Origin: Leptobrachium leishanense
Lineage: Eukaryota; Chordata; Amphibia; Anura; Megophryidae
Length of the DNA: 64,000 bases
NCBI GenBank assembly: GCA_009667805.1
Contig: CM019064.1
Span: 73,716,400-73,780,399, forward strand
Reading direction: 5' to 3'
Each line of letters begins with the position of its first letter. The stretch's first letter is position 1. The translations under genes and the position numbers were made by a program. Shown here piece by piece: positions 9,955 through 21,408 of the stretch. The notes below the pieces were generated by a model. That model was not told where the DNA came from, searched no databases, and worked only from the letters and a program-made list of their open reading frames with translations.

Positions 9955-11735
9955 GTCAGTGGCAGTGCACCCAAATATTGTGCTTTTGGTGCCAGGCCTG
10001 CAAGTACTATCATACAGTAACCCCTCTGTGGTATTGTGGAAGAATGCAGGGGTGAACCTAGCGGTCCTATATTAAAAAGATATGCATCTGGTTAAGGCAT
10101 CAGTGCACCCAGATAGTGTGCCTTTGGTGCCAGGCCAGCAAGTATAATCATACAGTAACCCCTCTGTGGTATTGTGGAAGAGTGCAGGGGTGGACCATGT
10201 GGTCCTATATTGAAAAGATATGATTCTGGTCAAGGCGTCAGTGCACCCAGATATTCTGCCTTTGGTGCCAGGGCAGCAAGTATCATCATACAGTAACCCC
10301 TCTGTGGTATTGTGGAAGAGTGCAGGGGTGAACCTTGCAGTCCTATATTGAAAAGTTTTTTATCTGGTAATGGGTGTCAGTGCACCCAGATAGTGTGCCT
10401 TTGGTGCCAGGCCAGCAAGTATCATCATACAGTAACCCCTTTGTAGTATTGTGGAAGAATGCAGGGGTGAACCTTGCGGTCCTATATTGAAAAGATATGA
10501 TTCTGGTCAAGGCGTCACTGCACCCAGATATTGTGCCTTTGGTGCCAGGCCAGCAAGTATCATCATACAGTAACCCCTCTGTGGTATTGTGGAAGAATGC
10601 AGGGGTGGACCATGTGGTCCTATATTGAAAAGATATGATTCTGGTCAAGGCGTCAGTGCACCAGATATTGTGCCTTTGGTGCCAGGCCAGCAAGTATCAT
10701 CATACAGTAACCCCTCTGTGGTATTGTGGAAGAATGCAGGGGTGGACCATGTGGTCCTATATTGAAAAGATATGATTCTGGTCAAGGCGTCACTGCACCC
10801 AGATATTGTGCCTTTTGTGCCAGGCCAGCAAGTATCATCATACAGTAACCTCTCTGTGGTATTGAGGAAGAATGCAGGGGTGGACCATGTGGTCCTATAA
10901 TGAAAAGATATGATTCTGGTCAAGGCGTCAGTGCACCCAGATATTGTGCCTTTAATGCCCGGCCATCAAGTATCATCATACAGTAACCCCTCTGTAGTAT
11001 TGTGGAAGAGTGCAGGGGTGGACCATGTGGTCCTATATTGAAAAGTTTTTGATCTGGTAATGGGCGTCAGTGCACCCAGATATTCTGCCTTTGGTGCAAG
11101 ACTGCCAGGCCAGCGAGTATCATCATACAGTAACCCCTCTGTGGTATGGTGGTAGAGTGCAGGGGTGGACCATGTGGTCCTATATTGAAAAGTTTTTTAT
11201 CTGGTAATGGGCGTAATTGCACCCAGATAGTGTGCCTTTGGTGCCAGGCCAGCAAGTATCATCATACAGTAACTCCTCTGTGGTATTGTGGAAGAATTCA
11301 GGGGTGAACCTTGCGGTCCTATATTGAAAAGTTTTTTATCTGGTAATGGGCGTCAGTGCACCCAGATATTGTGCCTTTGGTGCCAGGCCAGCAAGTATCA
11401 TCATACAGTAACCCCTCTGTGGTATTGTGGAAGAGTGCAGGGGTAGACCATGTGGTCCTATATTGAAAAGATATGATTCTGGTCAAGGCGTCAGTGCACC
11501 CAGATATTGTGCCTTTGGTGCCAGGCCAGCAAGTATCATCATACAGTAACCCCTCTGTGGTATTGTGGAAGAGTGCAGGGTTGGACCCTGCTGTTCAAAA
11601 AATTTAAATGATATAAATCTGGCAAAGGCGTCAGTGCAGCCAAATATTGTGCCTTTCATGGCAGCAAGTGCATTCACACCGCAACCCTTTTGTGGTATTG
11701 TGGAAGAGTTCAGTGCTGGAGGTTTTGTGCATGCA
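9955..11735 (+). repeat. Tandem array of about 139-bp units (12-13 copies)
   Basis: The landmark cagtgcacccagata recurs at about 10102, 10240, 10379, 10518, 10656, 10793, 10931, 11069, 11217, 11355, 11494 and, diverged, at 9966 and 11632. The period is 138-139 bp. Each unit also holds gtgccaggccagcaagta, cagtaacccctctgtggt and a variable tail ending in either aagatatgattctgg or aagttttttatctgg. The two tail types are interspersed. The array lies between the transposase stop codon (11751) and the left terminus. Confidence 0.9.
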
Positions 11736-11750
11736 GAAGACATCCCTGAT

Positions 11751-12566
11751 CTATTCCGTTACGTCAGCATCAGGGGATTGATAACTGCTGATCCAGGACT
11801 GATTCATTTTTATAAATGTCAGCCGGTCTACAGAGTCGGTGGACAGACGCACTCTTTTGTCTGTGACTAAACCTCCAGCAGCACTGAACGTCCTTTCGGA
11901 AAGCACACTAGATGAAGGGCAACCTAGTAGCTGCATAGCATATTGGCTAAGTTCTGGCCAGTGATCCAATCTCAACACCCAGTAAGCCAGTGGTTCATCT
12001 GCTGGAAAGGTATACAGGTCTGCCCTTGCCCCTAGGTATTCCTGCACCATACGGTGAAGACGCTGGCAATGGGTGCCTACATTTGACGTCCCTGGGCGTC
12101 GATGACTAAAAAAATTTAAAAATGCATCAGTCAATTGGCCCTGGCCTTCACCACTAATCCTCTGAACACCCGCAGCCTCAGAAGCACGTGTGTCAGCACT
12201 TGGTAATCTACCAGTGCCTGGAAAGGTGTTACACAGGTGTCGCTTTAGAGCGTCCTCAAGTTTTTTCATCCTGTGCTCCCTCTGTGCGGGCAGGGTGAGC
12301 TCTGCAACTTTCCCCTTGTATCGTGGATCAAGAAGGGTTGCCAACCAGTAATGATCCCTCTCCTTGATAGCATGAATCCTGGGGTCCTTTAGCAGGCTTT
12401 GCATCATTAGGGAGCCCATGTAGCGTAGGTTGGAGGTGGCATTAGCTTCCAAGTCTTCCTGGTCAATGAGGATGACCGTATCGTGCACTTCCTCCTCCCA
12501 GCCACGCACTAGCCCTTGTGTTTCTGGGCACACGAAACCCTTCCTTTGAGGAATCCCCACCTTCAA
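11751..12566 (-). pseudogene. hAT transposase, C-terminal piece with dimerisation domain
   Basis: The frame opens near 12566, but recognisable transposase begins around residue 45 (NLRYMGSLMM). It includes WLATLLDPRYKGK, a hallmark of hAT transposases. The end holds LGCPSSSVLSERTFSAAGG and a following VRLSTDSVDRLTFIKMN, the hATC dimerisation motif. The stop at 11751 looks like the natural C-terminus because conserved sequence runs almost to it. The frame differs from the upstream piece at 12463-12858. It resembles ZBED-type hAT transposases. Confidence 0.85.
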
Positions 12567-12858
12567 TGCCCCAACTACTTAAATATTCTGCCTCCTCCTC
12601 CTCCTCATCCTCCTCCTGTCTGATCTGAGTAGGACCAGCTGGAATGCTGTCTGCGGAAAGACTGGGGCCTTGAGAGCTAGGGAAGGCCTCCTCTTCCTCC
12701 CGCTGCTCTGCCTCTAGAGCCACATCTATAATTCCCCGCAGAGTGTGCTCCAGCAGGAACACTAAAGGAATTGTGTCACTGATGCATGCACTGTCCCTGC
12801 TCACCATCCTCGTTGCCTCCTCAAATGGTGACAGTACAGTGTATGCATCCTTGATCAT
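12463..12858 (-). pseudogene. hAT transposase, middle piece with acidic linker
   Basis: The first 45 residues (DAYTVLSPFEEATRMVS and DTIPLVFLLEHTL) match the segment of hAT transposases between the catalytic core and the LLDPR motif. It is followed by an acidic, low-complexity stretch (EEEEAFPSS...EEDEEEEEAEYL). The frame is lost at about 12570, where the C-terminal piece takes over in another frame. Confidence 0.75.
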
Positions 12859-12926
12859 CAGCCACTGCGGGGAGGAAAAAAAACAAGTTGACCTGAACCT
12901 GTCCTTGTGCCATACTCACACAGGTA

Positions 12927-13346
12927 CTAGTTGGTGGCCCTCTGCTGCTTGTGCATACGCTGCAGCATTGCTAATGTCGCGTTCCACCTGGTGGGCATGT
13001 CACAGATCAGACGGTTTGTGGGAAGGTGGAATTCTCTTTGAATTTCTGCCAGGTGAACACTTGCTGGGAATGACCGTCTGAAATGGCTGCAGACTTTTCT
13101 GGCCTGGATGAGAAGCTCTGGCAGCCCTGGGTACTTGGTTAGGAAACGCTGTACCACCAGATTTAGGACTTGTGCTAGGCATGGTACATGCATCAATTTA
13201 CCCTTGCGTAGGGCGGAGAGAAGGTTGCTGCCATTATCGCAGATGATCATTCCCAGCTCAAGCTGGCGTGGTGTTAACCATCTCTGCACCTGCCCCGGCA
13301 GAGCTGACAGAATTTCTGGCCCGGTGTGGCTCCTATCCCTAAACAA
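12927..13346 (-). pseudogene. hAT transposase, catalytic-core piece
   Basis: Residues near 34 read ICDNGSNLLSAL, and 20 residues later VPCLAQVLNLVVQ follows. These match the second catalytic Asp region and the C/HxxH/QxLN signature of hAT transposases, with the usual His replaced by Gln here. TRWNATLAMLQRM near the C-terminus is the TRWNS motif. A frame change separates it from the previous piece at 13391-14035. The conserved residues show it is real coding sequence, now broken. Confidence 0.8.
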
Positions 13347-13390
13347 ACCAGCTCAAGCACAGTATGGCATCTTTTTGCTTGAGCCATTGC

Positions 13391-14035
13391 CTAGACCCTG
13401 TCAGGCGTCGGTTTAACTGCCACTTCGCCAGAAACAGAGAAGGAGGAGGAGGAGGAAGAGGGAGAGGGGGTGGAGCAGACAGACCTCATACAAGCAGCTT
13501 TCTGGAGGCGTGGTGGGTGAACAAGCTCCAGCACAGAGCCCTGTCTTGGATCCCTCCCAGCTGCGATCAGAGTTACCCAGTGTGCCGTGAAGGAAATGTA
13601 ATGACCCTGTCCATGCTTGCTGGACCACGTGTCTAAAGTCACATGCACCTTGTTGCTGACTGCCTTTCCCAATGACTGGGTAACATTGTCGTCCACGTGC
13701 TGGTATAGTGCTGGAATGGCCTTGCGTGAAAAGTACTGGCGTTTTGGAACCTGCCACTGTGGTACAGCACATACAGCAAATTCACAGAAGGGAGCAGAGT
13801 CCACCAGCTGGAAAGGCAGCAGCTGCAATGCGAGTAATTTTGCTAAGCTGGCATTTAGACGCTGTGCTTGGGGATGGTTGGGACTATATTTTTTCATTCG
13901 CTGCAGCAGCTGTGGCAACGTAATCTGACTGCGTAAATCTTCAACTGCTGGGATGAAGCCACATTGTGAGGAAGGAGCTAGTACATCCATTACTGTAGCA
14001 TCATCCCTGTCAGTGGAGGTTGTAGGCAATGACAT
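13391..14035 (-). pseudogene. hAT transposase, N-terminal RNase H-fold piece
   Basis: About 214 codons. Residues 120-175 include KAIPALYQHVDDNV and VHVTLDTWSSKHGQGHYIS, the latter resembling the hAT LTLDxWTS motif with the first catalytic Asp. The last 40 residues run into a serine-rich low-complexity stretch that is probably a wrong frame. Its start overlaps the BED-finger piece by 46 bp in a different frame. Confidence 0.8.
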
Positions 14036-15018
14036 GGCAGGACAAACAGTGGGGTAGAGACAGATGAGGAGGAGGAGGAGGACCTATGCAAAGTTTTGTG
14101 CCAATGGGATGTGTGGCAGTTGTTCATATGTCGCCTCAAGCACGTAGTACCCAAGTGTCCGGTATCTTTCCCACGCTTAAGCCTCATGTGACATAGATTA
14201 CAAATAGCAATGCTGCGCTCTACTGCACATTTCTTAAAGAACTCCCAGACAACAGGGTTCCTGCGTGTGTTCTTTGAGACAACAGCGCTCTGCACCGGAG
14301 CAGCTCTGACATGTGATGCCTTGGACTGGCTATTGCTACGGTTGGTCACAGAGGATGTTGTGCCTCGTGTTTGCTGTGCCTCCTCCTCCCCCTCTTCCTC
14401 ACTTAATTCCTCTGTTCGATCAGGCACCCAGGTGGAGACAGTGACCTCATCATCATTGTCATCATCACCCCCTATCTCCTCGTCACTGGAGCCAACTTGG
14501 CAGTATGCTGCAGCTGCTGGGGCAACCTGAGTGCCAGTTATTTGTGTGTCATCAATGGCACCCCCTTCCTCTAGGTTGATTATACTCCCTTCCTCAACCT
14601 CAGAGATTGAATCAGAGCACTGTACTTGCTGCGCATCCTCGAGCAGCATGTCACTCTCATTGTAGTCAAACAATTCAGCTGACTCCTCCGTGTGTGATAG
14701 CGAGGCTTCGGCAGGAGTAGCTGTGGACATGGAGGCTACATTAGATGCTTTGGCAGCTGAGGTGGACTGTAAAGCACTAGAAGCTTGGCTGGCAGAGGAC
14801 TCGGAGGATGAGGATGGCCTGGTTAGCCAATCCACCAAGTCCTCTGTATGTTGCTGCTGCTTAAGACGGCCAGCACAAGTTAGAAAGGACAAGCGTGCCC
14901 CTGCAGAGGATGCCCCACGTCCACCATGACCAGAGGCACAGCCTCCCGACACAGGGGCTGCTTGCCCTCTTATCTGTGTCTGGGAGCGTCTGCCTGTCCT
15001 TTTTGTTCTTTCAGACAT
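13990..15018 (-). pseudogene. hAT transposase N-terminus with BED zinc finger
   Basis: It starts with MSERTKRTGRRSQTQ at 15018, close to where the 81-bp array ends, so this is a plausible native start. Residues 1-60 are basic and glycine-rich. Residues 60-240 are strongly acidic and serine-rich with DDNDDEV-type runs. Residues about 260-315 form a BED zinc finger: VVWEFFKKCAVERS, then CNLC, then LRRHMNNCH. BED fingers are known to bind DNA in this transposase class. The frame shifts at about 14000-14035. Confidence 0.85.
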
Positions 15019-15089
15019 GGTGAGTGATATATAGATTAATATATACAGAACTCTGATTCAACTCTGGTATAAAGATTTAAAGAACTCTG

Positions 15090-16440
15090 GTATAAATTAG
15101 TGAGACACACTGATAGCTGGCAGCCAGTGACAAGAGACAGATCAACTCAATTCACAAATGTTTTAAAGAAATTAGTGAGCCCCAAAATACTGCGTGGTAC
15201 TGGCTGTGTGACAAGACACAGATCACCTCAATTCACAAATGTTTTAAGGAAATTAGTGAGCCCCAAAATAATGTGTGGTACTAGGTGTGTGACAAGACAC
15301 AGATCACCTCAATTCACAAATGTTTTAAAGAAATTAGTGAGCCCAAAATACTGCGTGGTACTGGTTGTGTGACAAGACACAGATCACCTCATTTCACAAA
15401 TGTTTTAAAGAAATTAGTGAGCCCCAAAACAATGCGTGGTACTGGTTGTGTGACAAGAGACAGATCACCTCAATTCACAAATGTTTTAAAGAAATTAGTG
15501 AGCCCCAAAATAATGCGTGGTACTAGTTGTGTGACAAGACACAGATCACCTCAATTCACAAATGTTTTAAAGAAATTAGTGAGCCCCAAAAAAATGCGTG
15601 GTACTGGTTGTGTGACAAGACATTGATCACCTCAATTCACAAATGTTTTAAAGAAATTAGTGACACCCAAAATACTGCGTGGTACTGGTTGTGTGACAAG
15701 ACACAGATCACCTCAATTCACAAATGTTTTAAAGAAATTAGTGAGACCCCAAATACTGCGTGGTACTGGTTGTGTGACAAGACACAGATCACCTCAATTC
15801 ACAAATGTTTTAAAGAAATTAGTGAGCCCCAAAATAATGCGTGGTACTGGTTGTGTGACAAGACACAGATCACCTCAATTCACAAATGTTTTAAAGAGAT
15901 TAGTGAGCCCCAAAATAATGCGTGGTACTGGCTGTGTGACAAGACACAGATCACCTCAATTCACAAATGTTTTAAAGAAATTAGTGAGCCCCAAAAAGAT
16001 TTGCTGGCACAGTGACAAGACACAGAAGATCACCTCAATTCACAAATGTTTTAAAGAAAGTTGTAAACTCCAAAAAAAACTTGCTGGCACAGTGACAAGA
16101 CACACATCACCTAAATTCCCTGATATTTGGTAGAAATGAGACCCAAAAAAACTTGCTGGCACAGTGACAAGACACAGAAGATCACCTCAATTCACAAATG
16201 TTTTAAAGAAAGTTGTAAACCCCAAAAAAACTTGCTGGCACAGTGACAAGACACACATCACCTAAATTCCCTGATATTTGGTAGAAATGAGCCCCAAAAA
16301 GACTTGCTGGCACAGTGACAAGACACAGAAGATCACCTCAATTCACAAATGTTTTAAAGAAAGTTGTAAACCCCAAAAAAACTTGCTGGCACAGTGACAA
16401 GACACACATCACCTAAATTCCCTGATATTTGGTAGAAATG
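15090..16440 (+). repeat. Tandem array of 81-bp units passing into about 152-bp higher-order units
   Basis: The landmark gatcacctcaattcacaaat recurs every 81 bp from about 15140 to 15950 (11 or so units). Each unit contains gttttaaagaaattagtgag and gcgtggtactggttgtgtga. From about 16000 the pattern changes to three units of about 152 bp, built of one related unit plus a variant with cctgatatttggtagaaatgag. 81 is a multiple of three and one frame lacks stops, so long spurious open frames run through the array. It lies directly upstream of the transposase start. Confidence 0.9.
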
Positions 16441-16842
16441 AGACCCCCAGACCCCCCCCCCAGTAGTGTGGCAGATCTGGCAGTAACAACACAAAACTAT
16501 CTCCTTTGAAATCTCCTCTGAAATGCGTGCAGAATCGGCGCGTGGAAACGTTATATGGTGTGCTGCGGGACTTAGCTCTGTGAGCCCATGATTGGGAAAA
16601 ATTTGCCCAATCAGGACTCTGAGCCGTGATTGGCATAGTGTTGAACCTGTCTTGCACCAGACCTGTGGTCAGGTGCAAGGCTGTAGTCAATTACGAGCTT
16701 CAGGCCAGTGGGAAAATGCATTGTGGTCCATTGTGGTCGAACATGCGGCGAACACCCGGAAATGTTCGGTGTTCGCGATCTAATCGAACAGGCTAAGTTT
16801 GGGACGAACTCCGAACCGTCCGAACCGAACAGCTCATCCCTA

Positions 16843-17331
16843 GCTCTGATCGGATCCAACCTGCTTCTCCACTACTCTTAAGCAGAAGCGTTACCCCTAC
16901 ACAGCCGATATTTTAGGATAGGCAAGTATTTATCATTGGATGTCTTGCCCAAGGACAGCTGCTGGTGAAGTTATGCGTCCGTGCCCCTAAAGGTGTAGAC
17001 CAGTTATCTCACCTCTGCTTTACCGAGCCAATAGGTAGTGATGCAGGTAGTGAAGGAAAAGGAATAACCAGAATATGCTGGCGCTATATAAATAATGTAT
17101 AATAAATAACCTTCAATCGTAACAAGGAGTAATCCTCAATACAGCCAAGATAAACACCCAACGGAAACTGAATGGAGAAAAATGCCAGGTATGAAATTTC
17201 TTTCTGTGTTTAAGGCATCTACTTTGGTCGAAGTAGCCTGGCTTCAAAACACCAAATAAACCAACATGGCATTGTGAAATAAATTAAAATTCCAAAATTT
17301 ACTGCATCCCTTATCTGTTATATTCTTGATA
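16843..17331 (+). repeat. Old repeat with an L2-like 3' end at about 17075-17107
   Basis: The string atgctggcgctatataaataatg is typical of the 3' ends of L2-group LINEs and related SINEs. The segment at 16921-16955 is similar to 9138-9185 on the other side of the hAT. Nothing else is recognisable. Confidence 0.45.
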
Positions 17332-17511
17332 AACATTTGGGGCTCTATCAGCAGGTGTCAGCTAAAACAACAGCGCTACATGAAAAATCTATCGGGAGTC
17401 TTTAAAAGGTAGCGCCTGACAATCCACCAACAGATCACCTTTGTCCAAGGTAGTCCATGTATAAGATTCATTAGCGCACGTTAGGAAAACACTAAGACTC
17501 AGGCTGAGAGA

Positions 17512-17732
17512 TGTAAAGTTTGTTTCTTGTGCTGCTGAGGCTCTTGTGCAAATGACTCTCAGATGCAGAAATAAGGATAAACGTGCTGCTGGTTTTATTA
17601 GAATATGGCAGAGCTGATGAATGACCGTTGCTCACAGAGAGGCCAACTGCCAACCGACTCAGCCAGTTCTACAGTCAGACAGTTTGAACTCTGGCATTTG
17701 ATTGGTTAATAATTACATATGCAAATATTACA
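17512..17732 (-). repeat. Gypsy B 3' LTR
   Basis: Plus-strand start tgtaaagtttgtttcttg and end gcaaatattaca. It shares most of its 221 bp with 36516-36740, including tgaccgttgctcacagaga and tttgaactctggcatttgat. The adjacent 17733-17750 is a polypyrimidine run, i.e. a polypurine tract on the coding strand, which makes this the 3' LTR. Confidence 0.85.
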
Positions 17733-17769
17733 TTTCCCTTCTTTTTTTAAAATAAATAAAATAATATAC

Positions 17770-18277
17770 TGTGATAAAGTACACGGTGTGGTCTGTGACG
17801 GTGTGTATATTCCCTCTAATCTTGTTTGGGAGGGATATGCTGTTTAGCTCCAGGAGCATGTGTGTGCTACATAAGTAAGCCCAAGAGGTTAATTTTCTCT
17901 CCACACACTGGTCAGCTGGAAGTCATTTAGCAGTAGTAAAAGAAATCACTGCCTGCATTTCACTCGGAGTGAGGTGCCCGTGTGGAGAGGAGCAAAGTGT
18001 TTTTGGGTCCAAGCCAAAACAACAGTTCTAAGGTTGGTGAAACCTAGGTTTTGTTTAGTTTAAAAGAAAGCCCTGGTAGTAAGGGAACTTTAAGTGAGTC
18101 AGCGCTCAAAGGAGCTAGAGTTTGTTTTATAGGGATGTGTTTGTTTTATTTTGAATGCTGAAACTGCTGCCTACTGAACAGCAGTTAATTCAATAAAATA
18201 AAGAACTTGTTTATGAAAACACAAGAGGACCGTGCTTTTTTAAGGATATAACACCCAAGGCGGGTACAAGGATTACA
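17770..18277 (+). repeat. Gypsy A 5' LTR
   Basis: Begins TGTGATAAAGTACACGG and ends GGGTACAAGGATTACA. aataaa occurs at about 18195, roughly 80 bp before the end. It differs from the right LTR at only a few positions (for example acgg/acag near the start and ggttggtgaaacc/ggttcacaaacc), which indicates moderate to young age. Confidence 0.9.
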
Positions 18278-18401
18278 ATATGGTGTTTGGATGCGGGCAG
18301 AAAGCACATAAATGGTCTGTGGGTATGTGAAGCTCCTGCTAATCTGCATATGGAAGATATTTTTTTTTCTTTTTCTGTGACTTGCTGACTTTTTTGGCTC
18401 T

Positions 18402-18614
18402 GTGGATACATTGCTATTACTTGCCTTTGGAATAAGGATGGAGGACCTAATGAAAGCTTTGGTGCAGGTGACTGCCGTGCAGCAGGAGACAAATCGCCTT
18501 GTGGCTGCACAGGTTGAAAACCTAAGGGACGCTCAGCAGGAAGACAGGGCTATCCTTGCCAATGTTTTGCAAAGACTGATATCGCCACCTGAAGGGAGCC
18601 CTCCTGTGGACTGA
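18402..18614 (+). pseudogene. Gypsy A gag, N-terminal piece before an in-frame TGA
   Basis: The first 70 codons (MEDLMKALVQVTAVQQETN...) form a charged, helical, coiled-coil-like segment. The frame stops at a TGA at 18612-18614 and continues in the same frame to 18651 and beyond. A single nonsense change therefore separates this from the rest of gag-pol. Whether the TGA is a lesion or a readthrough site cannot be decided here, but the Gypsy A copy has other lesions, which favours decay. Confidence 0.7.
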
Positions 18615-18650
18615 GTTGTCCGTATCCGCACAACCGACTTTCTGCATAAG

Positions 18651-20492
18651 ATGTCAGTGGCAGATGATACAGAGGCTTACCTCACAACTTTTGAGAGGGT
18701 CGCTGCCTGGGAAAAATGGCCATTTGATCAGTGGGCTGGGCTGCTGGCTCCATGCCTAAGTGGGGAATCCCAGAGGGCCTATGAAGATTGGCCCTATGAC
18801 CAGGCCCAGGACTATACACAGCTAAAGGATGAGATCCTGACTCGTATAGGCATAACTCCCGGGCTTAGGGCCCAAAGGTTCCACAACTGGACTTATGATA
18901 TGGGGAAACCTACACGGACCCAGATGTACGAGTTGCTGAGGCTTGCTCAAAAATGGCTGAAACCTGAGGTCAACCGCACTGCTGCAATCATGGAAATGGT
19001 CGTCATGGATCGCTTTCTCCGTCATTTGCCGACAGGACTGCGACAAGGGGTTAGCCAAGGGGACCCAAAGAATCCAGAAGCGATGATGCGCTTGGTTGAA
19101 AGATACTTGACCGCTAAGGAGCTACATAGTATTGATCCTCAGCATAAGTCCAAATCCCCTAACCACCGGACAGGTGGAAAAACTGGAAACAAGGGACAGA
19201 ACCCTGTACCCAGCATAGGACAATGGGACTATAATGCTGGAAGGTACCCAAAATCCCCGCTTCAGCCATGGGATCAGACTGAGAAACCAGTAATCTGTTT
19301 CAAATGTCACGAACCAGGACATTTTGCCCGTGACTACCCAGAGGGCGAAGAGCTCATGCAGTGCGATGTGGGTGCAAGGACTTCACATAGGACTGTGTTG
19401 ACTTGCTCAAAAATGTATGTGGTAACTAGCGCTGTTGATATGACACATCTAAGACTGATAATTGTGGAAGGAAAGCATGTGCAAGCGCTGCTTGATTCTG
19501 GGAGCGAAGTTACTTTGATAAAAGAGGTTCTGCTTCAGCCAGAACAATTAGATGCCAAGCAAATGCTTGATATTGTATGTATACATGGTGACACCCACTC
19601 ATACCCCAGAGCAGAGGTTGAGTTTGCCACTGATGTTGGGAGGGTCAAATACCATGTAGGGGTGGTGCCCCTGTTGCCCTATAATGTGGTATTAGGCAGG
19701 GACTTTCCCCATCTCCGTTACATGTGGGAAAACTCCTCGGGCCCTCAGGAAGTGAGGCCCTCTGGAGAGGTACAGGAGGTTGACAGATGTAACATGTTTC
19801 CTTTCAGTGATATTGACTGGGAACCAGGTAGAGAACAAGAAGCACCCCTCGCGTGCCTGGGCAATGAGGTAGAACCATCCCAGAATGAGGCTCCTGTAGC
19901 ACGATTGGATTTTCAGGATCTAGGAGTCCACTGTGGAAACTTTAGAGCTGCCCAATGGGAGAATGTAACCCTGAAAGCGGCAAGAGAAAATGTGCAAGTA
20001 ATGGAGAGTACAGTCGTAGACCCAGACAAGACCCTAGGCTTTCCTTATTTTAAAGTGGAAAACAGCTTGTTATATCGAGTAGACAAAAAATGGGAAGAAG
20101 AGGTGGAGCAGCTGCTGGTTCCACAGTCACATAGAAACACTGTTTTGGAGCTAGCCCATAGCCATGTGTTAGGAGGGCACCTGGGGACCGATAAAACCAG
20201 AGAGAGAGTTCTGGCCTGGTTCTATTGGCCTGGTATATTTTCGGCCATAGAGCGGTTTTGCAAATCTTGCCCAGAATGTCAACTAAAGGCCCCACGTAAA
20301 GGCTTCCGCAATCCACTGGTACCCCTTCTTGTCATAGAGGTTTCTTTTGAGCGGATCGCAATGGACCTAGTAGGGCCTCTGCTTAAGTCCGCTAGGGGAC
20401 ATCAATACATTTTAGTTGTTGTTGACTATGCAACCCGGTACCCCGAGGCAGTGCCCTTACGGAATGCCAACTCTAAGAATATAGCAAGGGAG
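18651..20492 (+). CDS. Gypsy A gag, protease and integrase N-terminal half
   Basis: One open frame of about 614 codons of element sequence; the frame then runs on into the insertion E. Residues 1-160 are a Gypsy-type capsid (AYLTTFERVAAWEKW). Residues about 215-229 are a zinc knuckle, CFKCHEPGHFARDY, whose last Cys is replaced by Tyr. Residues about 278-290 hold the aspartic protease motif LLDSGSEVTLI. Residues about 500-545 form the HHCC zinc-binding domain of integrase. The first two integrase catalytic region motifs follow (IAMDLVGPL and VVVDYATRYPE). There is no reverse transcriptase between protease and integrase. The integrase is cut at 20492 by insertion E. Confidence 0.88.
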
Positions 20493-21408
20493 TGTCAGGG
20501 ATTATTATTCAATAAGAAACTTATACGAGACACAAATATCAATCGTTTATATTTCCTAGAAATTCTCCTAAATTCTTTTAATTGTCTGTGTTTTGCTTTG
20601 AAAAATACACTAATCAATAATCGGATAAAAATATATATATTTATTACGTATACAAAAAAGTTTCAAATCTCATATCATAAACAAAGATTTATAAACCACA
20701 CAACATCCATCAGCACATAGAAACTAGCTTCACAATATATGTATCACCTGTTAGTAACTGCATATATGATTAATATCATTTACCTTATCAGTTAGTAACT
20801 ATACACAAATGGTTAATAAACATTTCTGCTTAATGAAACAATTAACATGTATTTCCCAGCAAACCAATGTTTAACAAGCTAGATCTTGTAGAGATATATG
20901 TATCTCTCTATGCTACTTGGATCAACAAAAGATGAGCTATCACTTATTCTATTTTTAGAATGATAAATAATAAAAACTTATTTAGTGAATCCTCCCCTAA
21001 TATCGAGAATTAAGCTTCTAATCTTCTGCTTTTTATATAGTAGTTATATAATTCCTTGCTTATTAATTTCAATCACAGTAATTTCCAAATTCAATATATA
21101 TATATATATATCGGTATATCAATCTTTGCAACAGTATCTTAAGGATAAATCCTTATATCCGATTCTTCTTCATATCTCTATCTGCAGATATAGAAATATT
21201 TTGAAGACTCTAGATCTAACAGTATCTGAGAAATCTCAGTCTATCTGTTGCAAGAAATACTCCAAATATATATAATTTATTAACCTTAATTTGCTCTCTC
21301 ATACAATACCTCCAATCTGGATTCAATGACTTAAAGCCTTTGAGTATTCTTTATGTAATATTGTTTTTGGAATATGTGAAAATTATCAATGTCAGATAAT
21401 CAATGCAT

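Larger units (their letters stand above)
9320..16842 (-). mobile_element. 7.5-kb hAT element with BED-finger transposase and two tandem arrays
   Basis: The ends are an 11-bp perfect inverted repeat: TAGGGATGAGC at 9320 and its complement ending at 16842. The flanking octamers are gttctgaa (9312-9319) and gctctgat (16843-16850), which agree at 6 of 8 positions, as expected of an old hAT insertion. Both subterminal regions (9330-9420 and 16730-16840) are packed with CGAAC/GTTCG motifs, probably transposase-binding repeats. The transposase lies on the minus strand in five frameshifted pieces between 15018 and 11751. A 139-bp array fills the 3' side and an 81-bp array the 5' side, which explains the unusual length. 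Confidence 0.88.

Noticed and set aside
10343..11743. Minus-strand repetitive open frames through the 139-bp array
   Set aside because: The unit is not a multiple of three, frames drift between units, and the array lies in the 3' part of a DNA transposon.
12600..14530. Plus-strand open frames opposite the hAT transposase
   Set aside because: They are antisense shadows of acidic, serine-rich coding repeats. The conserved hAT motifs are all on the minus strand.
15100..16133. Open frames of 90-160 codons with a repetitive CDKTQITSIHKC-type protein
   Set aside because: They are produced by the 81-bp tandem array, which is a multiple of three and lacks a stop in one frame. Several frames are open at once and there is no start context or domain.
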